Assembly (NCBI RefSeq): GCF_030410375.1 | Contig: NZ_JAUHHE010000001.1 | Coordinates: 124,001-188,000, forward strand | Direction: 5' to 3' | DNA length: 64,000 nt | Source: Zwartia vadi | GTDB taxonomy: Bacteria; Pseudomonadota; Gammaproteobacteria; Burkholderiales; Burkholderiaceae_B | In this document: piece after piece, positions 51,842 to 59,664 of the stretch | Layout: the number at the start of each line of letters is the position of its first letter | How positions within the stretch are numbered: the first letter of the stretch is position 1 | Translations under genes and position numbers: made by a program | Notes under the pieces: model-generated | Told to the model about the DNA's origin: nothing | Database searches by the model: none | Seen by the model: only the letters and a program-made list of their open reading frames with translations

Positions 51842-53370
51842 TGAAAAGTAACGACAAGACAGATCTGGAACAACACCCGCGAGAAGATGGGGACGAAATC
51901 AGTATCTCTGACCTTGTTGGCCGGGTATCAAATTGGGTTAGAGCGCATTACAGAGGTTTACGCCTGATTTTAATATGTCTGGCTGCTCTCGTTGTGTTGA
52001 TCACAGCAGGCTACTCAATCAAAAAGCCGCCTTTGATGGCTTACTCGATGGTACTTTCCCTGACTTTTCCTCAAGCAGAAAAAAATCAGTATCCGAATCA
52101 GTCCCCATTTAGTATCACCGACATTGTGACACGCAGCGTCATCGAACAAGTGTGGCGCGACAATGATCTTGAAAAACAAAATATTAGTCTGAAAGACCTA
52201 TCAAACAGCATCTCTATTATTCAATATTCTGACAATGCTGACTTTATACGCGCACGTTACCAAGCAATGCTCTCACGAAAAGGCCTCAGTCAAACTGATA
52301 TCTCGGCTCTTGAGAGAGACTACAAAACAGAATTGGATTCTGCGTCTAAAAAACAAGTGCTCATTACCTTGACCGCTCCGTTTTCATCACCTTTATCTGG
52401 CGCGCTCGCGAGAAAGATCTTAGCCGACATCCCGAGCGTATGGTCACACCAATCAATTAACAAACTTGGTGTTGTATCAATTCCAAATATCGAATCTGAA
52501 AATGTCAGTATAAGTAATTTCAACCGCTACACCCCCTTTCAAATTGCGGACTACTTTTATAAATCAGTCGACAACCTCGAACGCACACTCAATACCATCG
52601 AAAGTTTTCCAGGAGGCAAAACATTGCGAGATCCTGAAACTGGCCGGACAGTTGAGGACTTAAAGAAAAAACTTCGCGAAATCAACCGTTACTGGATTCT
52701 TGATTTTGACAACTACGCGCAAATCAATTTCCGGCCAAATGAAATTGAAAGTCGTTCTGCTGAAATTCAACTTAAAGAGCTGAAAGTTCGCCAGAACGAA
52801 TTGCTTGCTCAAGCTGCTATTTATAGAAAGTCCCTTAACGACTACGATTCTCTTAAAGATCAAAAAGAATCGTCAAACTACTCAGGAATGGATACAAGAG
52901 GCAATCAGTCTTCAAATAGTCTACAACTACAAGGAGATGCTATTCAGCGACTGATCAGTCTGGGCAGTCAAAACAAGGATGCTGAATTTAGACAAGAGTT
53001 AACGCTTAAACGCGTTGATGCGGAAATCAAAGCCACTAATCTAGAAATGGAAATTTCACGATTGACTCGACGAATCAGCGGCATTACAAACTCTGTCGCT
53101 AAAGAGCAAAAAACAAATAGTGGGGTCGAGGACTTAGCAAAAGAGATCCTGACTCAGCTGCAAACCGTCTCTGCAAGTGTAGAAAGAATTCAAACCGTGC
53201 AAATGAGCAAGTTCACGGATGATGATGGTCTTTTATATATTGGCAGTAACATTAACAAACGCCCCGCTAGTAGCTTAACAAAATGGATTGCAGTACCCGG
53301 CGCACTTCTGGCCATCATTTTTGCGCTGTGGATGATACTTGTAGGTTTGAGACGTTTTTCGAAAAATTAG
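51838..53370 (+). CDS. Large two-pass inner-membrane protein with Wzz-like (polysaccharide co-polymerase) architecture
   Basis: A 510-residue protein that I cannot assign to a named family. TM1 lies at about 43-61 and TM2 at about 483-504, leaving about 420 residues in the periplasm, with short cytosolic ends. The periplasmic part has a long helical, charged stretch (about 270-330 and 385-455) likely to form coiled coils, and an RPASSLTKW segment just before TM2, where Wzz/Etk proteins have a Pro-rich motif. No polysaccharide or tyrosine-kinase genes are adjacent and no Walker motif is seen. It is translationally coupled (4-nt overlap) to the HTH gene and followed by its own terminator. Codon and base use are AT-rich, suggesting transfer. 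Confidence 0.72.
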   Translation: MMKSNDKTDLEQHPREDGDEISISDLVGRVSNWVRAHYRGLRLILICLAALVVLITAGYSIKKPPLMAYSMVLSLTFPQAEKNQYPNQSPFSITDIVTRSVIEQVWRDNDLEKQNISLKDLSNSISIIQYSDNADFIRARYQAMLSRKGLSQTDISALERDYKTELDSASKKQVLITLTAPFSSPLSGALARKILADIPSVWSHQSINKLGVVSIPNIESENVSISNFNRYTPFQIADYFYKSVDNLERTLNTIESFPGGKTLRDPETGRTVEDLKKKLREINRYWILDFDNYAQINFRPNEIESRSAEIQLKELKVRQNELLAQAAIYRKSLNDYDSLKDQKESSNYSGMDTRGNQSSNSLQLQGDAIQRLISLGSQNKDAEFRQELTLKRVDAEIKATNLEMEISRLTRRISGITNSVAKEQKTNSGVEDLAKEILTQLQTVSASVERIQTVQMSKFTDDDGLLYIGSNINKRPASSLTKWIAVPGALLAIIFALWMILVGLRRFSKN

Positions 53371-53394
53371 AAACTAATAATAAGTTTTAAACCT

Positions 53395-53428
53395 TATTTT
53401 GAAGCTAAGCGCCTTTCAGGCGCTTTTT
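53395..53428 (+). repeat. Direct repeat copy 2, contains terminator of the HTH/Wzz-like operon
   Basis: It aligns with 50910-50943 at 30 of 34 positions. Mismatches are three bases before the stem and one in the loop. It may represent a duplicated insertion-site or simply two related terminators. Confidence 0.65.
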
Positions 53429-53431
53429 TTT
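53407..53431 (+). terminator. Rho-independent terminator after the Wzz-like gene
   Basis: Stem AAGCGCCT (53407-53414) / AGGCGCTT (53418-53425), loop TTC, followed by eight T through 53431. It has the same stem as the tRNA-array terminator. Confidence 0.92.
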
Positions 53432-53697
53432 CGCCCGTCACAATTGCATTCGCGCAAAGATCGATTTCTTGTACTCCGCCACGCAACCTTACTTGACCAA
53501 AAATCTAGTAAGCATTTTGAAATCAGGTTTTTTGCAAAATGATTTTCAACTGATTAACACCTCTTCTGTAAACATTTGCATAGACTCATCAATACCCACA
53601 ATGCCTCTGAATCAAGCACGGCGGGCGGTGTTGTATATCTAAAAACGCAAAGGATTGTTAGTGATGGGGCTGATAACTAAATTTGAAATAAATATGC
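53432..53697. other. Non-coding stretch between the terminator and the Phd/VapC operator
   Basis: About 265 bp with no gene, RNA gene or strong repeat that I can support. It must contain the promoter of the downstream toxin-antitoxin pair; TTGAAA at 53683-53688 is a possible -35 but lacks a well-spaced -10. Confidence 0.5.
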
Positions 53698-53726
53698 TAA
53701 ATTCTGACTATTCTAGTCAGAATTTA
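53698..53726. promoter_or_regulatory. 29-bp palindrome, candidate operator of the Phd/VapC pair
   Basis: Perfect 13-bp arms, TAAATTCTGACTA (53698-53710) and TAGTCAGAATTTA (53714-53726), around TTC. It ends 15 bp before the antitoxin ATG, where Phd/YefM antitoxins normally bind to repress their own operon. Confidence 0.8.
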
Positions 53727-53741
53727 TATGGGGAGCTAAAA

Positions 53742-53993
53742 ATGCACTCATGGCAAATACAAGAAGCTAAATCGAAGCTATCCGAGCTGATTAAATGTGC
53801 TGAAAGTGAAGGCCCGCAAGGAATCACCTTGCATGGACGATCAGTGGCTGTTGTGATGACACGCTCACTCTTTGACCAACTCACTGGCAACGAGCGCTCG
53901 TTTGTGGAATTTATGCGCCAGTCACCACTCTTTGGGCTTGAAGACGTCAATCTTGAAAGAGACCAAAGCTTGACTCGCGAGGTCTCAATTTGA
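53742..53993 (+). CDS. Phd/YefM-family antitoxin
   Basis: An 83-residue antitoxin. WQIQEAKSKLSELIKCAESEGPQ then ITLHGRSVAVVMTRSLFDQL is the Phd/YefM DNA-binding fold; the C-terminal FMRQSPLFGLEDVNLERD is the toxin-wrapping tail. The frame extends upstream to 53655, but GGGGAG six bases before the ATG at 53742 sets the start, just downstream of the palindrome. Its stop overlaps the toxin start by 4 nt. Together they form a type II toxin-antitoxin pair. Confidence 0.9.
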   Translation: MHSWQIQEAKSKLSELIKCAESEGPQGITLHGRSVAVVMTRSLFDQLTGNERSFVEFMRQSPLFGLEDVNLERDQSLTREVSI

Positions 53994-54412
53994 GTTACCT
54001 CTTGGATACGAACGTCATATCTGAACTTCGCCGCAACTCACCAGACCCCTCTGTCATTGAATGGTTTTCTAAAAGACCGGCGTCCACACTTTATTTGAGT
54101 GTGTTGACATTAGGCGAACTTCGCAAAGGTATCGAAAACGTAAAAAATTTAGAGAGACGCTTAGTTCTAACTGATTGGCTGGAAACTGAATTGCCAGCTT
54201 TTTTTACTGGGCGCATCCTGCCTATAGATATAAAGGTGACTGACCGGTGGAGTAGATTATTAGCCGCAGCAGGACGACCCTTACCCGCAATTGACAGTCT
54301 GTTGGGAGCAACTGCTGCTCAATATGGTTTGAGCGTCGTCACACGAAACAGTAGAGACTTTGACAACCTTGGCCTCAGTATCATTAATCCTTGGACAGGT
54401 CCCTCGTTCTGA
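53990..54412 (+). CDS. VapC/FitB-type PIN-domain toxin ribonuclease
   Basis: A 140-residue PIN-domain nuclease expected to cleave RNA, commonly tRNA or rRNA, when freed from its antitoxin. The metal-binding acidic residues are all visible: Asp6 (LLDTNVISE), Glu43 (LGELRKG), Asp102 (AIDSLLGATA) and Asp123 (TRNSRDFD). The start is TTG at 53990 overlapping the antitoxin stop, with GAGG eight bases upstream. It looks intact and active. It is convergent with an MFS gene, ending 4 bp from its stop. Confidence 0.92.
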   Translation: MSYLLDTNVISELRRNSPDPSVIEWFSKRPASTLYLSVLTLGELRKGIENVKNLERRLVLTDWLETELPAFFTGRILPIDIKVTDRWSRLLAAAGRPLPAIDSLLGATAAQYGLSVVTRNSRDFDNLGLSIINPWTGPSF

Positions 54413-54416
54413 CGCC

Positions 54417-55658
54417 CTACCCCCGCACCGGATTCCGTGGCAAGGTCATCGATATCAGCCCCGCGGCAATCAGCAACCCACCTGACATCCCGAACGCAAC
54501 CCAGTGGGTCCCGAACGTCTCGTATCCCCAGCCGCCGAGCCAGGAGCTAAAGGTCGCACCGAACTGGTGTCCTAAGTACGCCAAGCCATACAGCACACCC
54601 ACTAGCCTCACGCCATAGGTATCGGCCAAAATCGCGGAGGACATTGCGATACTGCCGGCCCAGACCAGGCCGCCGACGACGGACGCGGCGACAAGCTCGA
54701 CGTGCGTGCCGACCATCACCAGCGCAAAAAAACCGAGTCCGCGGACAAAATAAATGACCGCCAAAATACTCCGGCGCTCGAGCTTGTCCGCCAAACGCCC
54801 CAAAATCAAGGTCCCGAAAATCGCGACGATACCGATAATACTGACGCCCATCGCGCTAGTAGCCGAATCAAACCCATGGTCCATCAGCATGGGCATCCCG
54901 TGCGTCCCCAACAGATTCATACTAAAACCACAGACAAACAAACCGAGACAGATTTTCCAGAACACGACTGTGCGAACCGCATGCGAGAAAGTCATCGCAG
55001 AAGCAGCCGCCGCTCTCTTTTTATTTTCGGCATTAATCTGCGAGGGCAGCAAATCAGAGTTTTCAGGTGCTTGATCTTTGATGATGAAAAGCGCTGAGGG
55101 AATAGTCAGCAACGCAAACACAATCGCAAAGCCAAGCAAAGTAGTTTGCCAACTATAGGTCTCAATCGCCCAGGTCATCAACGGCGTCATGATAGCGATA
55201 CCGGCCATCGAGCCTGTTGACAAATAAAACAGTGCCATCCCCCGCTGACGTGTGAACCAGCGACTGATCACAGGCGTCAAGGCGACCGGACTGGTAAAGG
55301 CCAAACCCACCGACATCAGTACACCGAAGGACATCATAAATGACCAGGGTTCGCGTGCGACGATGGCCCAAAGCACCGAACCCATGACGATCGCCGTACC
55401 GACTAACAATACAAAGCGTGTGCCATAGCGGGCGACCAGCATACCGGCCACAGGCATTCCGATTCCGTAGAACAACATACCCACAGCGACGATCGTGGCG
55501 AGCAAGGTTCGGCTAAATCCCAGATCCTCGGCCATCGGGATAAAGAAGGGACCGATACCCAACCTCATGCCAACCGTGAGCAAGGTCACAAACGTCGCGG
55601 CCGCGACAATATTCCAACCGAAATACCACCTACTTGGTCTTGCCTGCACCTGAGTCAA
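54417..55658 (-). CDS. MFS transporter, monocarboxylate/oxalate-formate antiporter-like
   Basis: A 413-residue inner-membrane MFS protein with about 12 helices. GWNIVAAATFVTLLTVGMRLGIGPFFIPMAEDLGFSRTLLA (about 14-53) is the N-terminal signature of the OFA/MCT-like group, and ISRWFTRQRGMAL with a long central loop (KDQAPENSDLLPSQINAENKKR) is typical. The start appears to be TTG at 55658, with GAGGGGG four bases before it; a GTG at 55649 is possible. It overlaps the upstream YdjM-like gene. It likely carries a carboxylate. Confidence 0.87.
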   Translation of the reverse strand: MTQVQARPSRWYFGWNIVAAATFVTLLTVGMRLGIGPFFIPMAEDLGFSRTLLATIVAVGMLFYGIGMPVAGMLVARYGTRFVLLVGTAIVMGSVLWAIVAREPWSFMMSFGVLMSVGLAFTSPVALTPVISRWFTRQRGMALFYLSTGSMAGIAIMTPLMTWAIETYSWQTTLLGFAIVFALLTIPSALFIIKDQAPENSDLLPSQINAENKKRAAAASAMTFSHAVRTVVFWKICLGLFVCGFSMNLLGTHGMPMLMDHGFDSATSAMGVSIIGIVAIFGTLILGRLADKLERRSILAVIYFVRGLGFFALVMVGTHVELVAASVVGGLVWAGSIAMSSAILADTYGVRLVGVLYGLAYLGHQFGATFSSWLGGWGYETFGTHWVAFGMSGGLLIAAGLISMTLPRNPVRG

Positions 55659-56772
55659 TCTCGCCCCCTCTATTTTTTATTGGATACCCGCAACGTTCTA
55701 ACTGTACATCCTGAATGGTGCGTCCGGCATGATCGGCAGCAGGCAACGGTATATTCTGGCCCTTGAGACGCGTCCAGAGCCAGGGCAAGGCGGAAGCAAT
55801 GTCCGGTCGCTGGCCAACCGCACGCGACACGATTTCGCGCTCCTGACCGGCACTCTGGTTCGTGCCCTGAGTTGCATCTCGCTCAGCCTGACCCACATCG
55901 AACTTGAAAAAATAGTAAGGCTCCTGGCCCATCCGCAGATCCATAACAGTCAAGCGCCCATCTTGTTGGCCCAAGCTGTAGAAGCCATGGCTAAACTTTG
56001 CGATCGCGGCCACGCCGGGATGATCGGAATGTATGCGTCCCAGCGCATCACATCTTGGATACTGTCGCCAAGTGATCTGAGATTGATCGTCCAGCAGCGA
56101 GCGAAAGCCTTCGTAATAAGCATCCGGCGTCATCGCCACCAAACGCCACAAGACTGAGTTAAAGGCAGTGGGATTCACCAACAAACGCTCAGCCTGAATA
56201 CCGGACTCTTTCAAGGATGCCTGGGCGATCTTAGTGATATGGGCTTGCACGGCGACACCCCATACTAGATACAAGGTACTCACCGCGAGACCCACTGCAT
56301 TCCACTTCAAACCGCGTCCGGACTTGAGCACAAGCGCCAGGACTAGACCTATCAAAAGCGGAACGGTGTACAGCGGGTCGATAATAAAAATACTGCCAAC
56401 ACCATACGGATGATCTGTAAACGGAATCAACAATCGCGTGCCGTAAACGGTCATCACATCGAGCAGCGGATGCGTAAAGAGCACCAGCCAGAACACGAGC
56501 GTCCATCTTTTCCAAAGACCTGTATTTCCCTGAAGACGCGACAAGCCCCAGCCCAAGAGAGGCGCGAGTAAGGTCAAATAAAGTAACGAATGACTCTCTG
56601 CCCGATGGCGGATCATATTTAAAATAGGATCACCATGATTGATGACTGCGTCGAGGTCTGGCAACGTCCCTGCAATGCCACCCCAAAGTGCGGCTTTCCA
56701 TAAAGCAGTGCGTCGTCCCATCACGGCAACGCTGATCGCCGCACCCAGTGCAACCTGACTTACCGAGTCCAT
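55630..56772 (-). CDS. YdjM/DUF457-family membrane-bound metal-dependent hydrolase
   Basis: A 380-residue inner-membrane protein. The N-terminal half has five hydrophobic helices and the family's metal-type residues: GTLPDLDAVIN (about 35-45), HRAESHSLLYL (about 56-66) and THPLLDVMTVYGTRLL (about 100-115). The C-terminal 200 residues form a soluble domain. Members are predicted hydrolases of unknown substrate, with E. coli YdjM in the SOS regulon. It overlaps both neighbours (29 bp and 13 bp), so the three minus genes are one operon. Confidence 0.87.
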   Translation of the reverse strand: MDSVSQVALGAAISVAVMGRRTALWKAALWGGIAGTLPDLDAVINHGDPILNMIRHRAESHSLLYLTLLAPLLGWGLSRLQGNTGLWKRWTLVFWLVLFTHPLLDVMTVYGTRLLIPFTDHPYGVGSIFIIDPLYTVPLLIGLVLALVLKSGRGLKWNAVGLAVSTLYLVWGVAVQAHITKIAQASLKESGIQAERLLVNPTAFNSVLWRLVAMTPDAYYEGFRSLLDDQSQITWRQYPRCDALGRIHSDHPGVAAIAKFSHGFYSLGQQDGRLTVMDLRMGQEPYYFFKFDVGQAERDATQGTNQSAGQEREIVSRAVGQRPDIASALPWLWTRLKGQNIPLPAADHAGRTIQDVQLERCGYPIKNRGGEIDSGAGKTK

Positions 56773-57896
56773 TTAGGCCGCCACATCAACAAAACCAGTG
56801 TCAACGCGCAAATCGAACTAAAGACATACAACATGTTCGAACCACCCGCGCGCATCAAGGCACCGGCGATCATCGGTCCGATCGTGGCGCCCACGCCGTA
56901 AGTCATCAGCACCACTGCAGCGAGACCCACACGCTTATCAGGTGACACACGGTCATTGGCCAAGTTGGAGGCGAGCGCGTAAAAAGTAAACTGGATTACC
57001 CCGAACACCGCTGCGAAAATCAGCATCAGCCAATACGGCCAGGTCGTCCAGCCCCACATCATTACGGCGGTGATTGTGAAAATCAGAGCATTGATGCGAA
57101 TCAGCTTTGCGCGATCCTTGCGATCCGAGAGCCATCCCATCGGCCATTGCGCCAAAAGCCCCGCGATCACACTGGTTGCCGTGTAGAGGGCGATCTGAGG
57201 TGTACTCAAGCCTTGACCAAGGGCAAACACTGCAGCTAAGCCATAGAACGAGGCGGAAATATTACCTGCCAAAAACACAGTGAATAATGACTGTGGCGCA
57301 GCCTTGAAAAAATAAGGAAAATCAATTGGTGCCGGAGGCTGGGGGATAGGCAGTTTGCGCTGCGTCAATACGACAGGTAGCAAGCTCAGCGCCTGACAGA
57401 CCGCGACAAAAATCAGCGGACGAAGATCAAGCGTTGGATAAAGCGTAATAGCAAGTTGACCCAGTGCCGTTCCAGAACCCGACATCACCATATAGACTGA
57501 CATGACGCGTCCGCGATGACTGTTTTCTGTTTGCTCGTTCAGCCAACTTTCAATCACGATGTACTGCACCGACATCGCCACACCGACGACTAAACGCAAA
57601 CCGATCCAGATCGGTAAAGAATCGTAAAGACTTTGGGACAAGACCGCGCAGATCGAGATGATCGCAGCCGTGGCGCAGGCACGAACATGGCCGACGCGGA
57701 TAATCAAACGATGGCCGACACGCGCGCCAAACACTAATCCAAGGTAGTACGCGGAAATCATCGTGCCGATCCAGAAGGCACTGACTGAATCGGCCGACAG
57801 TTTCAACGCGATATACGTGTTGAACAATCCCGTACTCACCAGCATCAATAAGGTGGCGAGGTAAAGAGAGGGAAACGCGCCGAGTGTTGAAATCAT
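56760..57896 (-). CDS. MFS transporter (YcaD/UMF-like)
   Basis: A 378-residue inner-membrane MFS protein. The helix 2-3 loop GARVGHRLIIRVGHVR, ESWLNEQTENSHRGRVMSVYM (about 119-139) and GPMIAGALMRAGGSNMLYVFSS match the YcaD-type family. The frame reaches 57923, but the ATG at 57896 matches the family start. It is first of the three-gene minus operon, beginning just after the peroxiredoxin terminator. Substrate is unknown. Confidence 0.87.
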   Translation of the reverse strand: MISTLGAFPSLYLATLLMLVSTGLFNTYIALKLSADSVSAFWIGTMISAYYLGLVFGARVGHRLIIRVGHVRACATAAIISICAVLSQSLYDSLPIWIGLRLVVGVAMSVQYIVIESWLNEQTENSHRGRVMSVYMVMSGSGTALGQLAITLYPTLDLRPLIFVAVCQALSLLPVVLTQRKLPIPQPPAPIDFPYFFKAAPQSLFTVFLAGNISASFYGLAAVFALGQGLSTPQIALYTATSVIAGLLAQWPMGWLSDRKDRAKLIRINALIFTITAVMMWGWTTWPYWLMLIFAAVFGVIQFTFYALASNLANDRVSPDKRVGLAAVVLMTYGVGATIGPMIAGALMRAGGSNMLYVFSSICALTLVLLMWRPKWTR

Positions 57897-57910
57897 CTGG
57901 ATATGAAAAC

Positions 57911-57949
57911 ATCCCGCCCACAAGGACTAAAGCCTTGTGCGTGCGGGAT
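57911..57949 (-). terminator. Likely terminator after the peroxiredoxin gene
   Basis: On the minus strand ATCCCGC pairs with GCGGGAT and, inside a small bulge, CACAAGG pairs with CCTTGTG. The stem is followed by GTTTTC, a short T-run. It lies between the peroxiredoxin stop and the MFS start. Confidence 0.6.
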
Positions 57950-57986
57950 CAATGGACACACTCAACTAACAATCACTGTCAGAGAG

Positions 57987-58490
57987 TTAGATCGCCTTGA
58001 GCATCGAGGCCGCGTCGCTGACCTCGTATTTGCCGGGACCTTCAACATGCAAGACCTTGACAACGCCGTCAACAATGTAGGCAGCATAACGCTGCGAACG
58101 GATACCCATGCCGCGTGCATTGAGGTCAAGTTCCAAACCAAGCGCGCGCGTCCACTCTGCCGAGCCGTCACCCATCATGCGAACCTTGCCTGCGGCTTTC
58201 TGGTCACGGCCCCAGGCGCCCATCACAAATGCGTCATTGACAGCCACGCACCAGATTTCATCCACGCCCTTGGCTTTGATGGCATCGTAATGCTCGACAT
58301 AGCTGGGAACGTGTTTAGCGGAGCAAGTAGGCGTAAAGGCGCCAGGCAAGGCAAACACCAAAATTTTCTTGCCCTTGACGAGATCGGCGACTTTGAAAGC
58401 GTTGGGGCCAACGGTGCAGCCTGCTGTTTCAGTTTCGATGAATTCAGTGAGTGTGGCATCGGGGACCCGATCACCTACTTTGATAGTCAT
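57987..58490 (-). CDS. Peroxiredoxin, Prx5/AhpE-type
   Basis: A 167-residue thiol peroxidase reducing H2O2 and organic peroxides. The peroxidatic Cys lies in PGAFTPTCSAKHVPSY (about 49-64), and the supporting Arg is in MMGDGSAEWTRALG...GIRSQRYA. The second half keeps the Prx5 hallmark LGLELDL. AGGAG eight bases before the ATG at 58490. Prx5 enzymes commonly use glutathione/glutaredoxin. No redox partner gene is adjacent. Confidence 0.95.
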   Translation of the reverse strand: MTIKVGDRVPDATLTEFIETETAGCTVGPNAFKVADLVKGKKILVFALPGAFTPTCSAKHVPSYVEHYDAIKAKGVDEIWCVAVNDAFVMGAWGRDQKAAGKVRMMGDGSAEWTRALGLELDLNARGMGIRSQRYAAYIVDGVVKVLHVEGPGKYEVSDAASMLKAI

Positions 58491-58639
58491 ATGCGCTCTC
58501 CTGAGGCATCACGGGCAGCGACGGCTGCCACACTTGAGCCTAGCGTGGCCTCTATCATAAGCCAGCGAACCCTCTAGTGCGAGAGCAAATCGAAAACAAC
58601 CTCACGCCCGGCGGCAATCACCACAACGGGCGCATGGGT

Positions 58640-59101
58640 TTAGGCTTCGTCTTTAACGCGATAGACAAGAACAGCCGTATGCGTAAGCGCGAGCACTTTG
58701 GTTGTCACACTACCAAGCAGGAGGCGAGACAAGCCGCTACGGCCATGACTGCCAATGAATATCATATCGCAGTGATAGTCCGTGGCGGCCTGCACGATGC
58801 CGTCTGCAATGTTGAAATTGGACACGGCATGTGCGGTGGCTTTGACTCCAGCAGTTTCTGCGCGATCCACCACGCTTTTGAGATACTTTTTAGCCTGCTC
58901 GGCATTCGCCTTGTCATAGTCCTCGTCCGTGATCGCATAGGCGGCCGACATACCGTCAAAGCCCATGGTGGCGGCAAAGGGCTGTGAAACATGGAGTGCC
59001 ACGATCTCGGCTCCCGTCGAGCGGGCATAGGAAATGCCTGCGTTGGCGGACTGCGCGGACAGAGCAGAGCCGTCGGTTGGAATCAATATTTTTTTAAACA
59101 T
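58640..59101 (-). CDS. Universal stress protein (UspA family)
   Basis: A 153-residue single-domain Usp. MFKKILIPTDGSALSAQS at the N-terminus and the ATP-binding G-x2-G-x9-G-S/T as GSHGRSGLSRLLLGSVT (about 123-139) mark an ATP-binding member. GGAGG precedes the ATG. A perfect FNR/ANR-type site lies about 83 bp upstream, suggesting induction at low oxygen, as known for several Usp genes in Pseudomonas. Confidence 0.94.
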   Translation of the reverse strand: MFKKILIPTDGSALSAQSANAGISYARSTGAEIVALHVSQPFAATMGFDGMSAAYAITDEDYDKANAEQAKKYLKSVVDRAETAGVKATAHAVSNFNIADGIVQAATDYHCDMIFIGSHGRSGLSRLLLGSVTTKVLALTHTAVLVYRVKDEA

Positions 59102-59183
59102 GATGATCTTGCCTCCAGAAAGAACTACGAAACCGCATACTAGATCTTAATCTGCGACCGACCAAGAGACTTTAAACAGACTA

Positions 59184-59197
59184 TTGATCCAGATCAA
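59184..59197. promoter_or_regulatory. Perfect FNR/ANR-type box upstream of the usp gene
   Basis: TTGATCCAGATCAA fits the FNR consensus TTGAT-N4-ATCAA exactly. It overlaps the stop codon of the upstream gene and lies 83-96 bp from the usp ATG. A TAGTAT -10-like box on the minus strand (59142-59137) would place the site near -61, a class I activator position. Confidence 0.7.
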
Positions 59198-59538
59198 GAG
59201 TTGCCAGTCGCGGCCCGATACAACACAGTACAACGCGTACCTGTCCGACAATACGCCAAAATAGGCTTGGGCAAGGTGTTCAACAGCTCGGTAAAGCGCT
59301 CGACATCCTGGGCGGTCATCCCGCCGCTGACGACTGGCTGGTACTCGACCGCGAGCCCAGCTGCCTTGGCGGCTGCAATCACCGACGCTGCGGTCGGTTG
59401 ATCCGGACCAGCCTCATAGTCAGGGCGATTGATGATGACACTTTTAAAACCCGCGGCGGCCACCGCTGCCATGTCACCCGGCTGCAACTGCGGCGCGACG
59501 GCAAAATCGGGATTCAAGGCATTAATGGGTGTGGACAC
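59194..59538 (-). CDS. TIGR01244-type sulfur transferase / DUF442 phosphatase-like protein
   Basis: A 114-residue protein of the beta-lactamase-hydrolase-like (BLH) N-terminal family. FAVAPQLQPGDMAAVAAAGFKSVIINRPDYE and EYQPVVSGGMT are family blocks, and CRTGTRC (about 97-103) is the Cys-x5-Arg nucleophile loop shared with dual-specificity phosphatases and sulfur transferases. In related bacteria it is often linked to a persulfide dioxygenase-type hydrolase; none is adjacent here. It precedes the usp gene. Confidence 0.88.
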   Translation of the reverse strand: MSTPINALNPDFAVAPQLQPGDMAAVAAAGFKSVIINRPDYEAGPDQPTAASVIAAAKAAGLAVEYQPVVSGGMTAQDVERFTELLNTLPKPILAYCRTGTRCTVLYRAATGNS

Positions 59539-59664
59539 AGGGATCTCCTAACAAGTCATCAAAAATCAAAGTCATCTTAATTGAATCAGCTAAATAATAT
59601 TTGCACTCTAGTATACGTACAGAAGCGCAAATCCAAGCTTCAAATCCAAGCTCGTCATTCAAAG

